From Haloimpatiens lingqiaonensis (GTDB lineage Bacteria > Bacillota > Clostridia > Clostridiales > Clostridiaceae), in NCBI RefSeq assembly GCF_044502415.1, contig NZ_CP172402.1: a DNA stretch of 64,000 nt. One strand, written 5' to 3'. The notes beneath the pieces are model-generated. The model did no database searches. It was not told the origin of the DNA and saw only the letters and a list, made by a program, of their open reading frames with translations. Positions within the stretch are counted from its first letter, which is position 1. Each line of letters begins with the position of its first letter. A program made the translations under genes and the position numbers. Positions 15,270 to 23,969 of the stretch are shown here, piece by piece.

Positions 15270-16364
15270 ATGAAATTTGATAAAAATAAAATTAAGTATT
15301 TTGATTTAATAGTAGCAGTTTTTATAATTTTTATAGGTATAGAATTAATTTTGAATTACAAAACGTCAGTATACTTATTAGGGAAAGTAGTTAAAATTTT
15401 AAAACCATTTATAGTAGCGTTTATAGTAGCTTATGCATTAAACCCTGTGATCAAATTTTTAGAGAGAAAGTTTAATTTAAAAAGAAATTATAGTATACTT
15501 ATAACGTATATTTTTTTTATAGGAATTATAGCTTTGTTTTCCACAATAGTTATTCCTAAAATATTTTACAGTGGTATGGATATGCTACATGATATCCCCA
15601 ACTTTGCTTTAGAAGTTAGTCAATGGATAGATAAAAATTTGGCCGGCAGGATTGGTGATTTAGGTGGATTCTTCAATAATAATGCTGGTGAATTACTGAA
15701 AAAGTTTAGTACAATGTCTTCAACATGGTTAAATATAGGATTGTCAAAGTTAGTTAACCTAACTAATTCATTAATAAATTTAATTTTTGGATTAATAATA
15801 GCCATATATATTTTAGCAAGTAAGGAAAAATACAAAGAACTTTCTAAGGATTTTATATATGTAACTTTTAGAGAAAAATGGGGAAATAAAATAATAAACT
15901 TTATAAACAATGTAAATAGAATGGTAAGCTTATATATAGGTATAAAGGCTTTAGATTCTTTGATAATAGGCGCTATTGCTTTAGTAGGTTTTATAATATT
16001 TAAATCTCCCTATGCTCTTATTTTAGGTTTAGTAGTAGCAGTTACAAATATGATCCCTTACTTTGGGCCTTTCGTAGGCATGCTACCTGCTTTTATAATA
16101 AATGTATTTTATTCACCTAAAAAGGCAGTATTTATTCTATTGTTTTTAATTCTACTTCAGCAATTTGATGCTTGGTACTTAGAACCAAAATTAGTAGGAG
16201 ACAAGGTTGGATTAAGTCCATTTTTAATTATATTAGGCATAACCATATTGGGAAGTTTATTTGGAATATGGGGAATGTTATTGGCTTCACCTATAATGGC
16301 AGTACTTAAAATATACATAGGTGGATGGTTTAAAAGAAAAGTAGAAGAATATAAAAATTCGTAA
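15270..16364 (+). CDS. AI-2E family transporter (YdiK/TqsA-like permease)
   Basis: A 364-residue membrane protein with about seven to eight hydrophobic helices in the PF01594 order: two N-terminal helices, an ALNPVIKFLERKF amphipathic segment, a soluble loop (~90-160), then the conserved block PYALILGLVVAVTNMIPYFGPFVGMLPAFI and LQQFDAWYLEPKLVGDKVGLSPFLIILGITILGSLFGIWGMLLASPIMAV. Members export small molecules or exchange ions; the substrate here is unknown. The start follows GAAGGAGG with 7-nt spacing. The asparaginase-like gene follows 21 nt later, likely on the same transcript. Confidence 0.88.
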   Translation: MKFDKNKIKYFDLIVAVFIIFIGIELILNYKTSVYLLGKVVKILKPFIVAFIVAYALNPVIKFLERKFNLKRNYSILITYIFFIGIIALFSTIVIPKIFYSGMDMLHDIPNFALEVSQWIDKNLAGRIGDLGGFFNNNAGELLKKFSTMSSTWLNIGLSKLVNLTNSLINLIFGLIIAIYILASKEKYKELSKDFIYVTFREKWGNKIINFINNVNRMVSLYIGIKALDSLIIGAIALVGFIIFKSPYALILGLVVAVTNMIPYFGPFVGMLPAFIINVFYSPKKAVFILLFLILLQQFDAWYLEPKLVGDKVGLSPFLIILGITILGSLFGIWGMLLASPIMAVLKIYIGGWFKRKVEEYKNS

Positions 16365-16385
16365 TTTAATTTTGGAGGGATTTTC

Positions 16386-17285
16386 ATGTGGGGAATTATA
16401 GGCACTTGGGAAATGGCTTTACAGGGTATAAAGAAATCTTCTAGTTTATTAGAGAATGGAAATACTGCAGATATAGCTATTATAGAAGCTATAAAGGATG
16501 TGGAAGATAATCCAAACTTTACATCTGTAGGTTATGGTGGACTTCCAAATGAAAATGGAGAAGTGGAGCTTGATGCAGCTTTTATGGATGGAAATAATTT
16601 ATCCTTTGGGGCAGTAGCTGGTATAAAAAATTTTAACAACCCTATAACTATAGCAAAAGCACTTAGTAAAGATAGATTTAATATTTTTCTAGTTGGAAAA
16701 GGCGCAGAAAGTTATGCTGAAAAAAATGGTTTTGAGAAAAAGAATATGCTGACTTTAAAATCAAAAGAAGCTTGGGAAAAAAGAATAAAGGATATTAAAG
16801 AAAAAAATTTGAGCCCTTATGATGGGCATGATACTGTAGGTATGGTATGTTTGGATAAATACGGAAACATCACAGCAGGTACATCTACTAGTGGACTTTT
16901 TATGAAAAAAGAAGGTAGGGTGGGAGATTCTCCTATGCCTGGTTCAGGACTTTATGTAGATAGTAAAATAGGTGGTGCTACGGCTACAGGATTAGGTGAA
17001 GATATTATGAAAGGTTGTATATCTTATGAAGCAGTCAGACTTATGGAAGAAGGATATACTCCTCAAGAGGCTGTAAATATAATTACAGAAAAATTTAATA
17101 AAAAACTTATTGATAGAAGAGGTACTGCAGGTGCTTTTTCTATAGTTTGTATGAATAAAGAAGGTAAATGGGGTGTTGGAACTAATGTAGAGTTTCCATT
17201 TGTGGTATCTACAGAATTAGAGGGAACCAAGGTTTATGTTGCTAATTTTAAAGATAATAAAATAGTATACAAACCATTAATTTAG
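16386..17285 (+). CDS. isoaspartyl peptidase / L-asparaginase, Ntn-hydrolase (type 2)
   Basis: A 299-residue proenzyme of the asparaginase-2 family, which self-cleaves before a Thr to give alpha and beta subunits. The predicted nucleophile is Thr150 in GHDTVGMVCLDKYGNITAGTSTSG. Glycine-rich substrate loops follow (RVGDSPMPGSGLYVD, GGATATGLGEDIMKG). It would hydrolyse isoaspartyl dipeptides or glycosylated asparagine rather than act as a classic asparaginase. The start is the ATG at 16386 behind TGGAGGG. It lies directly downstream of the AI-2E-type permease gene. Confidence 0.88.
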   Translation: MWGIIGTWEMALQGIKKSSSLLENGNTADIAIIEAIKDVEDNPNFTSVGYGGLPNENGEVELDAAFMDGNNLSFGAVAGIKNFNNPITIAKALSKDRFNIFLVGKGAESYAEKNGFEKKNMLTLKSKEAWEKRIKDIKEKNLSPYDGHDTVGMVCLDKYGNITAGTSTSGLFMKKEGRVGDSPMPGSGLYVDSKIGGATATGLGEDIMKGCISYEAVRLMEEGYTPQEAVNIITEKFNKKLIDRRGTAGAFSIVCMNKEGKWGVGTNVEFPFVVSTELEGTKVYVANFKDNKIVYKPLI

Positions 17286-17308
17286 AGGATAGAAAATATT
17301 TTTGTAAA

Positions 17309-17405
17309 AGGGCTGTTGCACTAAGAATAAATACTACGATATATTATGCTAGATCTAAATTTTTAGATAATATATTGTATGTAAATTACTTAATGCAACA
17401 GCCCT
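17309..17405. terminator. long bidirectional hairpin terminator, repeat-related
   Basis: A 12-bp perfect outer stem (17309-17320 with 17394-17405, AGGGCTGTTGCA/TGCAACAGCCCT) encloses further paired A/T arms. It lies between the convergent asparaginase-like and pyridoxamine kinase genes. A related copy occurs at 18980-19053 and a half copy at 14395-14411. Confidence 0.75.
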
Positions 17406-17436
17406 ATTAGATTAAAAAATACATTAGATTACATAT

Positions 17437-18318
17437 TTATTTTAGCATTTCATAACTGCTAATCATCACAGGCAATTTCAATGTATCTAAAACCTTTTCT
17501 AAAAGAATGCCTTCTCTATTAGGGTATTTAAATCCATAGCTGGCTTTAATGCCTGTACTTATAAATTGTACACCTCTATCTAAAGCTATAGGTAAGCTAT
17601 CACCCTGTAGTAAGCTTCCTATGAGTACACTAGTAAAAGAATCTCCGGTTCCAGGATAAAAAGTTGGAATGTATTTGCAACTTACCTTCCAGAATACACC
17701 GTCTTCTTTATTATATGCAACTACACTAGTGTTTTTGTCATTGGAGGAATCAGGAACACTAGTTATTATTACTATATTAGGACCTAAATCTGAAAGCCTT
17801 ATACACCAATCCTTAATTAAATCTTCATTGACAATAGTATCTTTATTTATATTTTCACCTATAAGGTAAGCAGCTTCAGTAATATTAGGAGTTATTATAT
17901 CAGCTTTTGTAATTAGCGTTCTCATATTTTCAACCATAGAAAAAGGCATTGTATCGTATAGCTTTCCGTTGTCACCCATAACAGGATCCACCACCACTAA
18001 AGTGTGATTTGTTTTAAATAAATCTATAAAATTTGATACTATGTTTATTTGCTTAGGAGAGCCTAAAAAACCGCTATATATGCAGTCAAAATCAATTTTG
18101 AGTTTGTGCCAGTGATTTATATATCTTTCCATGGAATCTGTAAGATCTATGAAACTATAATCTTCAAAACCATCTGTCTGAGTAGATAGTATAGCTGTAG
18201 GCAAAGGACAAACTTGTAATCCCATGGTAGATAGGATTGGGATTATAGCTGTTAAAGAAGATCTTCCAAAGCCTGATAGATCATGTATAGCTGCAACTCT
18301 TTTTACAGGTTTAATCAT
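17437..18318 (-). CDS. pyridoxamine/pyridoxal kinase
   Basis: A 293-residue ribokinase-superfamily kinase that phosphorylates B6 vitamers with ATP. It begins VAAIHDLSGFGRSSLTAIIPILSTMG, the PdxK/PdxY pattern. It has the VVVDPVMGDNGKLYD segment with the metal-linked Asp, NITEAAYL, and the C-terminal anion hole and catalytic base PGTGDSFTSVLIGSLL (Asp of GTGD). It is closer to the pyridoxamine kinase branch than to ThiD. The ribosome site AAGGAGG precedes the ATG. Convergent with the asparaginase-like gene. Confidence 0.88.
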   Translation of the reverse strand: MIKPVKRVAAIHDLSGFGRSSLTAIIPILSTMGLQVCPLPTAILSTQTDGFEDYSFIDLTDSMERYINHWHKLKIDFDCIYSGFLGSPKQINIVSNFIDLFKTNHTLVVVDPVMGDNGKLYDTMPFSMVENMRTLITKADIITPNITEAAYLIGENINKDTIVNEDLIKDWCIRLSDLGPNIVIITSVPDSSNDKNTSVVAYNKEDGVFWKVSCKYIPTFYPGTGDSFTSVLIGSLLQGDSLPIALDRGVQFISTGIKASYGFKYPNREGILLEKVLDTLKLPVMISSYEMLK

Positions 18319-18611
18319 ACAAAATCCCCTCCTTAATCTTATACAAGTGTTTCATTTAAGGAATATATTATTTCACAAAAATAATTAATTTTCAAGTGTA
18401 AGGATACATTTATTGAAAATATAAAATTTAAAAATAAAATTCCTTTAGGAGTTTTTGTTTAAATATAAGTTAGGTAAATACTCTAAAAATTTTAATTTTC
18501 ATCTTAAAATGCTTATTTAATTTGAAATTTAAATTTATGTGCGAAAATGGAATAATTAATATATAATTAATATATATAATAAATAAATTAAAAGGTAGGT
18601 GAGAGTTTCAC

Positions 18612-18974
18612 ATGGGGACTTCAGACAAAAATATGAGAAATACATTTATTATTTGGTTAGTTTTTGCTTTGCTGATAACTATTTTTACTATTCAAAATGC
18701 AGCGGCCATAACTGTAAAATTATTTATGTGGCAATTTAATATTTCCCTAGCGGTTATAATTGTATCATGTATAATATTAGGTGCTGTAGTGGGTACATTA
18801 TTGGGATTAAAAAAAGAGATGAACTTGAAAAAAGAAAACAAGAAATTACTAAATGAAATTAAAAAATTAAAAGAAGAAATTAATCATATGCAATTTAACA
18901 AGGAAATAGCAACTGACAGTGAAAAATTTAGTACAGATAAAGAAAGTACAAGTACTTGCAATTGCAAAAATTAA
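18612..18974 (+). CDS. LapA-domain (DUF1049) membrane protein
   Basis: A 120-residue protein with two transmembrane segments, FIIWLVFALLITIFTIQNAAAITVKLFMWQF and ISLAVIIVSCIILGAVVGTLLGL, the LapA (lipopolysaccharide assembly protein A-like, PF06305) pattern. A charged coiled-coil tail follows (KKENKKLLNEIKKLKEEIN). Members in Gram-positives have no defined role. The start follows AGGTGAGAG. The tail ends in a Ser/Thr-rich stretch with CNCKN. Confidence 0.8.
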   Translation: MGTSDKNMRNTFIIWLVFALLITIFTIQNAAAITVKLFMWQFNISLAVIIVSCIILGAVVGTLLGLKKEMNLKKENKKLLNEIKKLKEEINHMQFNKEIATDSEKFSTDKESTSTCNCKN

Positions 18975-18979
18975 AGTAT

Positions 18980-19053
18980 AAAAGAGGCTGTGGCATTAAG
19001 AATTTTCATACAATATATTGTAGGAGTTATTCTTAGTGCTACAGCCCCTTTTG
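18980..19053. terminator. bidirectional terminator, second copy of the GGCTGTTGCA-type hairpin
   Basis: The arms AAAAGAGGCTGTGGCATTAAG and its near complement ending at 19052 pair over ~20 positions, with an inner CATACAATATATTGTA segment also seen in the 17309 copy. It lies between the convergent lapA-like and SASP genes and has A and T runs on either side, so it can terminate both ways. Confidence 0.75.
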
Positions 19054-19075
19054 GGAAATGGATTTAATTATTTAA

Positions 19076-19270
19076 TTATTTTATATTTCTTTCGTAAGAT
19101 TCAACCATTCTTTTTACCATTTCTCCACCAACAGAACCGTTTTGTCTAGAAGTAAGGTCTCCATTGTAATCGCTTAGAGGTACGTTTAGTTCATTTGCTA
19201 CCTCCATTTTGAATTTGTTTAAACCAGTCTTAGCCTCTGGTACTAAAGTTCTATTATTGTTTCTTGCCAT
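19076..19270 (-). CDS. alpha/beta-type small acid-soluble spore protein
   Basis: A 64-residue DNA-binding spore protein that coats and protects DNA in the dormant spore. The ATG at 19270 follows AAAGGAGG; the longer frame to 19315 begins within the leader. The family motifs are complete: the germination protease site region FKMEVANELNVPL and the C-terminal DNA-binding segment GDLTSRQNGSVGGEMVKRMVESYE. Expected to be made in the forespore under sigma G. Confidence 0.97.
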   Translation of the reverse strand: MARNNNRTLVPEAKTGLNKFKMEVANELNVPLSDYNGDLTSRQNGSVGGEMVKRMVESYERNIK

Positions 19271-19481
19271 ATATATTACCTCCTTTTTTTTAGGTTGTAT
19301 ATATATATTGTGCAAATTAGAGATGAATATGTTAGTAACTCTATGGGTTACAAGGCATATTATAGAATAAAATTAGAATTTTACTAAATTGGTCAGTAAA
19401 AAGAATAATGCAATATATATGTTTACAAATATGTATAATATTAGTATAATATTATAAAAGGTATAAAAGGAAGTGTTATTT

Positions 19482-19700
19482 ATGGATAATAACAGGGATA
19501 AAATTGTAAATGAAGAAACTACTCGTTCTCATTCTAATATTATTTCTATGACAGGTAATGTATTAAAACCATCTAAAGCATCCAAGGGAAGAAATAAAAT
19601 AGAATCCAATAAAACCGTAAAAGAAAAAATAATTTCTGGTATAATTGCTGTAGCTCTTATAGTTGGTCCTATTGCTATAATTGCACTTATATTAAGATAA
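19482..19700 (+). CDS. small tail-anchored membrane protein, unknown
   Basis: A 72-residue protein from the ATG at 19482 (AAAGGAAG upstream; a GTG at 19473 is in frame but overlaps that site). The N-terminal two thirds are polar and basic (NNRDKIVNEETTRSHSN, KPSKASKGRNK). The C-terminus is one hydrophobic helix (IISGIIAVALIVGPIAIIALILR), so it is probably a tail-anchored membrane protein. A short hairpin with a T run follows (AGAGTCC/GGACTCT, about 19727-19743). I do not recognise a family. Confidence 0.6.
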   Translation: MDNNRDKIVNEETTRSHSNIISMTGNVLKPSKASKGRNKIESNKTVKEKIISGIIAVALIVGPIAIIALILR

Positions 19701-19941
19701 AGATTATGTTTAATATATATTTCTGTAAAGAGTCCTTGGACTCTTTATTTTTTATAAAATTTATATATAAGTCTTTATAAATATATATAAGTATAATAAA
19801 ATGAATTAGTGTTAAAAGTATTTACTATTTGGATAAGTATTTTTTAGTTTTGAAAATATGAATTGAAGAAATTCTATAGGAATTTCACCATTCATTTTAA
19901 ATTTTTCATTCTAAATTTTAAATTGTAAAGGATGGTTTTAT

Positions 19942-20652
19942 ATGATGGAAAGATTGCAAAAATACATGGCTAGATGTGGAGTGGCATCAAGAAGAAAATG
20001 TGAAGAATTTATAGCTAATGGTGAGGTTAAAGTAAATGATGAAATAGTAACTGAGCTGGGTTTTAAAGTAGATCCTTCTAGTGATAAGGTCGTTTTTAGA
20101 GGAGAAATCTTAAAACCAGAAGAAGAAAAGGTATATATAATGTTAAACAAACCTACAGGGTATATTACATCAGTTAAAGATGAAAAAGGAAGGAAAACGG
20201 TTTTGGATTTAGTTAAAACTAAAGAAAGAATTTATCCAATCGGTAGGTTAGATTATGATACTTCAGGGCTTATATTACTTACAAACGATGGTGATGTATA
20301 TAATAAACTTATACACCCAAGGGAAGAAATAGATAAGTTATATGAGGCTATTATAGAAGGGGTTCCAAACAAAGACCAAATAGATAGGTTTTGTAATGGA
20401 GTTGATATTGGCGGATATATAACCTCAAATGCAAAACTAGTTATAATAGATAAAAATCCAGAAAAGGCTAAAGTACATATTATTATACATGAAGGTAAAA
20501 ACAGGCAGGTCAGAAGAATGTGCGATGCTATAAATCACCCTGTAATGGAACTTAAGAGAAAAGCTATAGGAAGACTAGAAATGAAAAACTTGCAGGAAGG
20601 ACAATGGAGATATCTTACTGAAGAAGAAATTAACTATATAAAAAATTTATAA
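19942..20652 (+). CDS. rluB: RluB-type 23S rRNA pseudouridine synthase
   Basis: A 236-residue enzyme converting a uridine of 23S rRNA helix 93 to pseudouridine. The N-terminal S4 RNA-binding domain (MERLQKYMARCGVASRRKCEEFIANGEVKVN) is followed by the catalytic domain with GRLDYDTSGLILLTNDG (catalytic Asp) and later GKNRQVRRMCDAINHPV. Start at 19942 or the next Met at 19945, both after AAAGGATGG. It is followed 38 nt later by the ytqB-like gene. RluE/RluF are related alternatives, but the S4 domain and motif order fit RluB. Confidence 0.92.
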   Translation: MMERLQKYMARCGVASRRKCEEFIANGEVKVNDEIVTELGFKVDPSSDKVVFRGEILKPEEEKVYIMLNKPTGYITSVKDEKGRKTVLDLVKTKERIYPIGRLDYDTSGLILLTNDGDVYNKLIHPREEIDKLYEAIIEGVPNKDQIDRFCNGVDIGGYITSNAKLVIIDKNPEKAKVHIIIHEGKNRQVRRMCDAINHPVMELKRKAIGRLEMKNLQEGQWRYLTEEEINYIKNL

Positions 20653-20690
20653 ATAAAATAATTTAACTTTACACTATAAGGAGAAGAGGA

Positions 20691-21235
20691 ATGTTTAAGT
20701 ACGGTAATAGTATAAGTGGATTAGCACAAGATATAATAAAAGACTATTGTAGTAATTTTGATGTAGCAATAGATGCTACTTTAGGCAATGGACATGATTC
20801 TGATTTTTTAAGTTCTATTTTTAAAAAGGTATATTCTTTTGATATTCAGAGCTATGCTGTGGAGAATTACAAGAATAGGGGAAAAGAAAATGTGGTGGCA
20901 ATAAATAGCTCTCATGAGTATATAGATAAATATGTTATTGATAGGGTAGACTGTGTAATGTACAATTTAGGCTATTTGCCTGGTGGAGATAAAAACATAA
21001 CTACTAAGGCTCAGAGTACATTAGAAAGTTTGGATGCATCATTAAAACTTTTAAACAGTGGGGGTATAATAACTATATGCATATATTGGGGTCATGAAGC
21101 AGGTAAGGAACTGAAAAGGGGACTATTTTAAGTTTTGTAGAAAAGCTTTCAAAAAAAGATTTTAGTGTAATGATGCACAGTTATTTAAATAGAAGTAATG
21201 ACCCGCCAATACTTTTAGTTATAGAAAAGAAATAA
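20691..21235 (+). pseudogene. ytqB: YtqB-like SAM-dependent methyltransferase, frameshifted near the C-terminus
   Basis: The open frame 20691-21131 encodes DVAIDATLGNGHDSDFL (SAM motif I), VYSFDIQ, DCVMYNLGYLPGGDK and SGGIITICIYWGHEAGKE, the class I rRNA-methylase-like YtqB pattern. It ends abruptly at RGLF. In the -1 frame the expected tail continues as SFVEKLSKKDFSVMMHSYL, then NRSNDPPILLVIEKK, to a stop at 21235. A one-base loss in the stretch CTGAAAAGGGG accounts for it. Homologues methylate a modified uridine in tRNA. The SAM-binding core is intact, but the last ~35 residues are lost. Confidence 0.85.
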
Positions 21236-21367
21236 ATTAGCTATTTTCTTATTTATAAAGAAAATTAACAAACAAATGAAAGAAATATTGCTAAGTTCTT
21301 CAATAGATGATAAAATGAATTATATAATTCATTACAATAATAGTATTGAAGAAAGGGTTGAATAACT

Positions 21368-22243
21368 ATGGAAGATAGTAGACAAGATTTAATGAGAACC
21401 ATTCAAATAAAATTTCCACGATTAAGCAAAGGACAAAAGTTAATTGCAGAATATATATTGAAGCACTATGATAAGGCAGCTTTTATGACAGCTGCAAAAC
21501 TAGGAATAAGTGTAGGGGTAAGTGAATCAACTGTAGTAAGATTTGCTAATGAACTTGGATTTTCAGGATATCCTAAACTTCAAAAGGCTCTTCAGGAACT
21601 TATAAAAAATAAATTGACTACAGTTCAAAGGATAGAACTTTCAAATGATTTAATAACAGAACATAATGCTTTAAAGGGTGTATTAAAATCAGATATAGAA
21701 AATATACGATCCACTTTAGAAAAGATTAATCATCAGACTTTTGAGGATGTGGTGGACCTTCTTTTTAAGTCTAAAAAAATATATATTATAGGACTTAGAA
21801 GTTCCACTGCTTTAGCAGAATTTTTAGGTTTCTACTTAAATCTAATATTGGACAATGTTAAGGTTGTGGGATATGGTATGAGTGATATATTTGAACAAAT
21901 GCTTGGTTTGACTGAAAATGATTTAGTAATAGGTATAGGTTTTCCAAGATATGCTACTAGAACTATAGAAGCTTTAAGCTTTGCTCAAAGCAGAAATGCA
22001 AAGGTAGTTGCTGTTACAGATAGTTTATTATCACCTTTAGCTGCTAGATCGGATTATTCATTAATAGCTCAAAGTAATATGGCTTCTTTTGTTGACTCTT
22101 TAGTTGCACCTTTAAGTGTTATTAATGCACTTATAATTGCTGCAGGATTAAGAGAGAAAGAAAAAATATCATCTACATTTACTGATTTGGAAGATATATG
22201 GGAAGAATATCAAGTGTACTCATATAAAAGTAAAGAGGAATAA
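21368..22243 (+). CDS. MurR/RpiR family transcriptional regulator
   Basis: A 291-residue repressor or activator with an N-terminal RpiR helix-turn-helix (LSKGQKLIAEYILKHYDKAAFMTAAKLGISVGVSESTVVRFANELGFSGYPKLQKAL) and a C-terminal SIS sugar-phosphate domain (KKIYIIGLRSSTALAEFLGFYL, then LVIGIGFPRYATRTIEALSFA). Such proteins sense phosphosugars. The target is not evident: the downstream gene is glutamate dehydrogenase, behind a terminator, so regulation of it is possible but not shown. Confidence 0.92.
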   Translation: MEDSRQDLMRTIQIKFPRLSKGQKLIAEYILKHYDKAAFMTAAKLGISVGVSESTVVRFANELGFSGYPKLQKALQELIKNKLTTVQRIELSNDLITEHNALKGVLKSDIENIRSTLEKINHQTFEDVVDLLFKSKKIYIIGLRSSTALAEFLGFYLNLILDNVKVVGYGMSDIFEQMLGLTENDLVIGIGFPRYATRTIEALSFAQSRNAKVVAVTDSLLSPLAARSDYSLIAQSNMASFVDSLVAPLSVINALIIAAGLREKEKISSTFTDLEDIWEEYQVYSYKSKEE

Positions 22244-22258
22244 TAATTAATTTTTAAT

Positions 22259-22300
22259 AGGCGATATAAATGTTACAGGTTGTTACATTTATATCGCTTA
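22259..22300 (+). terminator. terminator after the RpiR gene
   Basis: A 13-bp stem, GCGATATAAATGT with ACATTTATATCGC, around an 11-nt loop. A/T-rich sequence follows but no pure T run, so it may be an imperfect terminator or an operator-like inverted repeat. Confidence 0.6.
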
Positions 22301-22470
22301 AATTTATGAAATTTATATTTCATAAAATAAAAATAAAATTTTTAAAATTTTTAAAAAAAAAGAAGGATAAATATGAATGGTATCGAATATAGTATTATGT
22401 GAGAAAGATGAAATGCAATAATAATATATAATGAAGTATAACATGCAAATTTTATTAGGGGGTAATAATT

Positions 22471-23736
22471 ATGGCAAAAGAAACTTTAAATCCATTGGTA
22501 AATGCTCAAAAGCAAGTTAAAGATGCTTGCGACAAATTAGGAATGGAGGCTTCAGTTTACGAATTATTAAAAGAACCTTTAAGAGTTATTGAAGTATCTA
22601 TACCAGTAAAAATGGATGATGGTTCTGTAAAGGTATTCAAAGGTTTTAGATCTCAACATAATGATGCTGTAGGTCCAACAAAAGGCGGAGTAAGATTCCA
22701 TCCAAACGTAAGCTTAGATGAAGTTAAAGCTCTATCAATCTGGATGACTTTCAAATGTTCTGTAACTGGAATCCCATATGGCGGAGGAAAAGGTGGAATA
22801 ATCGTTGATCCTAGAGAATTATCTGAGGGTGAACTTGAAAGATTATGTAGAGGATATGTTGATGGTATATATAAATTAATCGGTGAAAAAGTAGACGTTC
22901 CAGCACCAGACGTTAACACAAATGGACAAATAATGTCTTGGTTTGTTGATGAATACAACAAATTAGTTGGCCACAGTGCAATGGGAACATTCACTGGTAA
23001 ACCAGTTGAATTTGGTGGATCAAAAGGAAGAAACGAAGCTACAGGATTTGGTGTTGCAGTAACTGCAAGAGAAGCGGCTAAAAAATTAGGTATTGATATG
23101 AACGGTGCTAAGGTAGCAGTTCAAGGCTTTGGTAACGTTGGAAGGTTTACAGTTAAAAACTGTATTAAATTAGGTGCTAAAGTTGTAGCTGTTGCAGAAT
23201 GGTGCAGAGAAGTTGGAACATATGTAATATACAATGAAAATGGCTTAGATTTCGAAGCTATGAATGCATATATGGGAGAACATCGTAACTTAGTAGATTT
23301 CCCAGGTGCTAAAAAATTATCAATGGAAGAATTCTGGGGATTAAACGTAGATATATTAATTCCAGCAGCTCTTGAAAATGCTGTTACAGCTGATGTTGCT
23401 AAATTAATAAACACTAAATTAGTTTGTGAAGCAGCTAATGGACCAATAACTCCAGAAGCAGATGAAATATTAAATGAAAAAGGAATAACTGTTACTCCAG
23501 ACATATTAACTAATGCTGGTGGAGTTACTGTTTCTTACTTTGAATGGGTACAAAACCTATATGGATACTATTGGGGAGAAAAAGAAGTAGAAGAAAAAGA
23601 AGAAATAGCCATGATAAATGCATTCAATGCTATTTGGTCAATAAAAGAAGAATACTCAGTTCCAATGAGAAAAGCAGCTTACATGCACTCAATTAAGAAA
23701 GTTGCTACTGCTATGAAACTAAGAGGATGGTACTAA
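22471..23736 (+). CDS. gdh: glutamate dehydrogenase (NAD-type, Glu/Leu/Phe/Val family)
   Basis: A 421-residue oxidoreductase that deaminates glutamate to 2-oxoglutarate, a main route of amino-acid fermentation in proteolytic clostridia. Substrate-binding and catalytic lysines are in GPTKGGVRFHPNV, MTFKCSVTGIPYGGGKGG. The Asp is in PAPDVNTNGQIMSW. The NAD fold has VAVQGFGNVGRFTVK. Codon use is notably biased towards optimal codons, in line with high expression. A strong ribosome site (AGGGGG) precedes it and a terminator follows. Confidence 0.96.
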   Translation: MAKETLNPLVNAQKQVKDACDKLGMEASVYELLKEPLRVIEVSIPVKMDDGSVKVFKGFRSQHNDAVGPTKGGVRFHPNVSLDEVKALSIWMTFKCSVTGIPYGGGKGGIIVDPRELSEGELERLCRGYVDGIYKLIGEKVDVPAPDVNTNGQIMSWFVDEYNKLVGHSAMGTFTGKPVEFGGSKGRNEATGFGVAVTAREAAKKLGIDMNGAKVAVQGFGNVGRFTVKNCIKLGAKVVAVAEWCREVGTYVIYNENGLDFEAMNAYMGEHRNLVDFPGAKKLSMEEFWGLNVDILIPAALENAVTADVAKLINTKLVCEAANGPITPEADEILNEKGITVTPDILTNAGGVTVSYFEWVQNLYGYYWGEKEVEEKEEIAMINAFNAIWSIKEEYSVPMRKAAYMHSIKKVATAMKLRGWY

Positions 23737-23756
23737 TCCTTATATAAGCACTGATG

Positions 23757-23787
23757 AAAAAAGAGGGTTTAATACCCTCTTTTTTAA
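23757..23787 (+). terminator. terminator after gdh
   Basis: The stem AAAAAAGAGGGT/ACCCTCTTTTTT with a short TTAAT loop ends in a T run about 20 nt after the gdh stop. Classic rho-independent form. Confidence 0.93.
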
Positions 23788-23969
23788 TGCAAAAAAACTT
23801 TTAATATGTTCGCCAAATACTGAAAACAGATTACGAATAGTACAAAAGAAATATAGACATATATATATAACTATGTAAAAAAACCTTTAAGCATATTGGG
23901 ATAATTCTATTGAATAATTACTGTTATTATATTAAATTATAATAGTAAGTATTATAAGGCGGTGATACA

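Noticed and set aside
21100..21135. Programmed -1 frameshift in the ytqB-like gene
   Set aside because: The local sequence does not form an X-XXY-YYZ slippery heptamer in the correct phase and no downstream pseudoknot is obvious.
22653..23504. Antisense frames over the glutamate dehydrogenase gene
   Set aside because: They result from the biased codon use of a highly expressed gene; no start signals or families.
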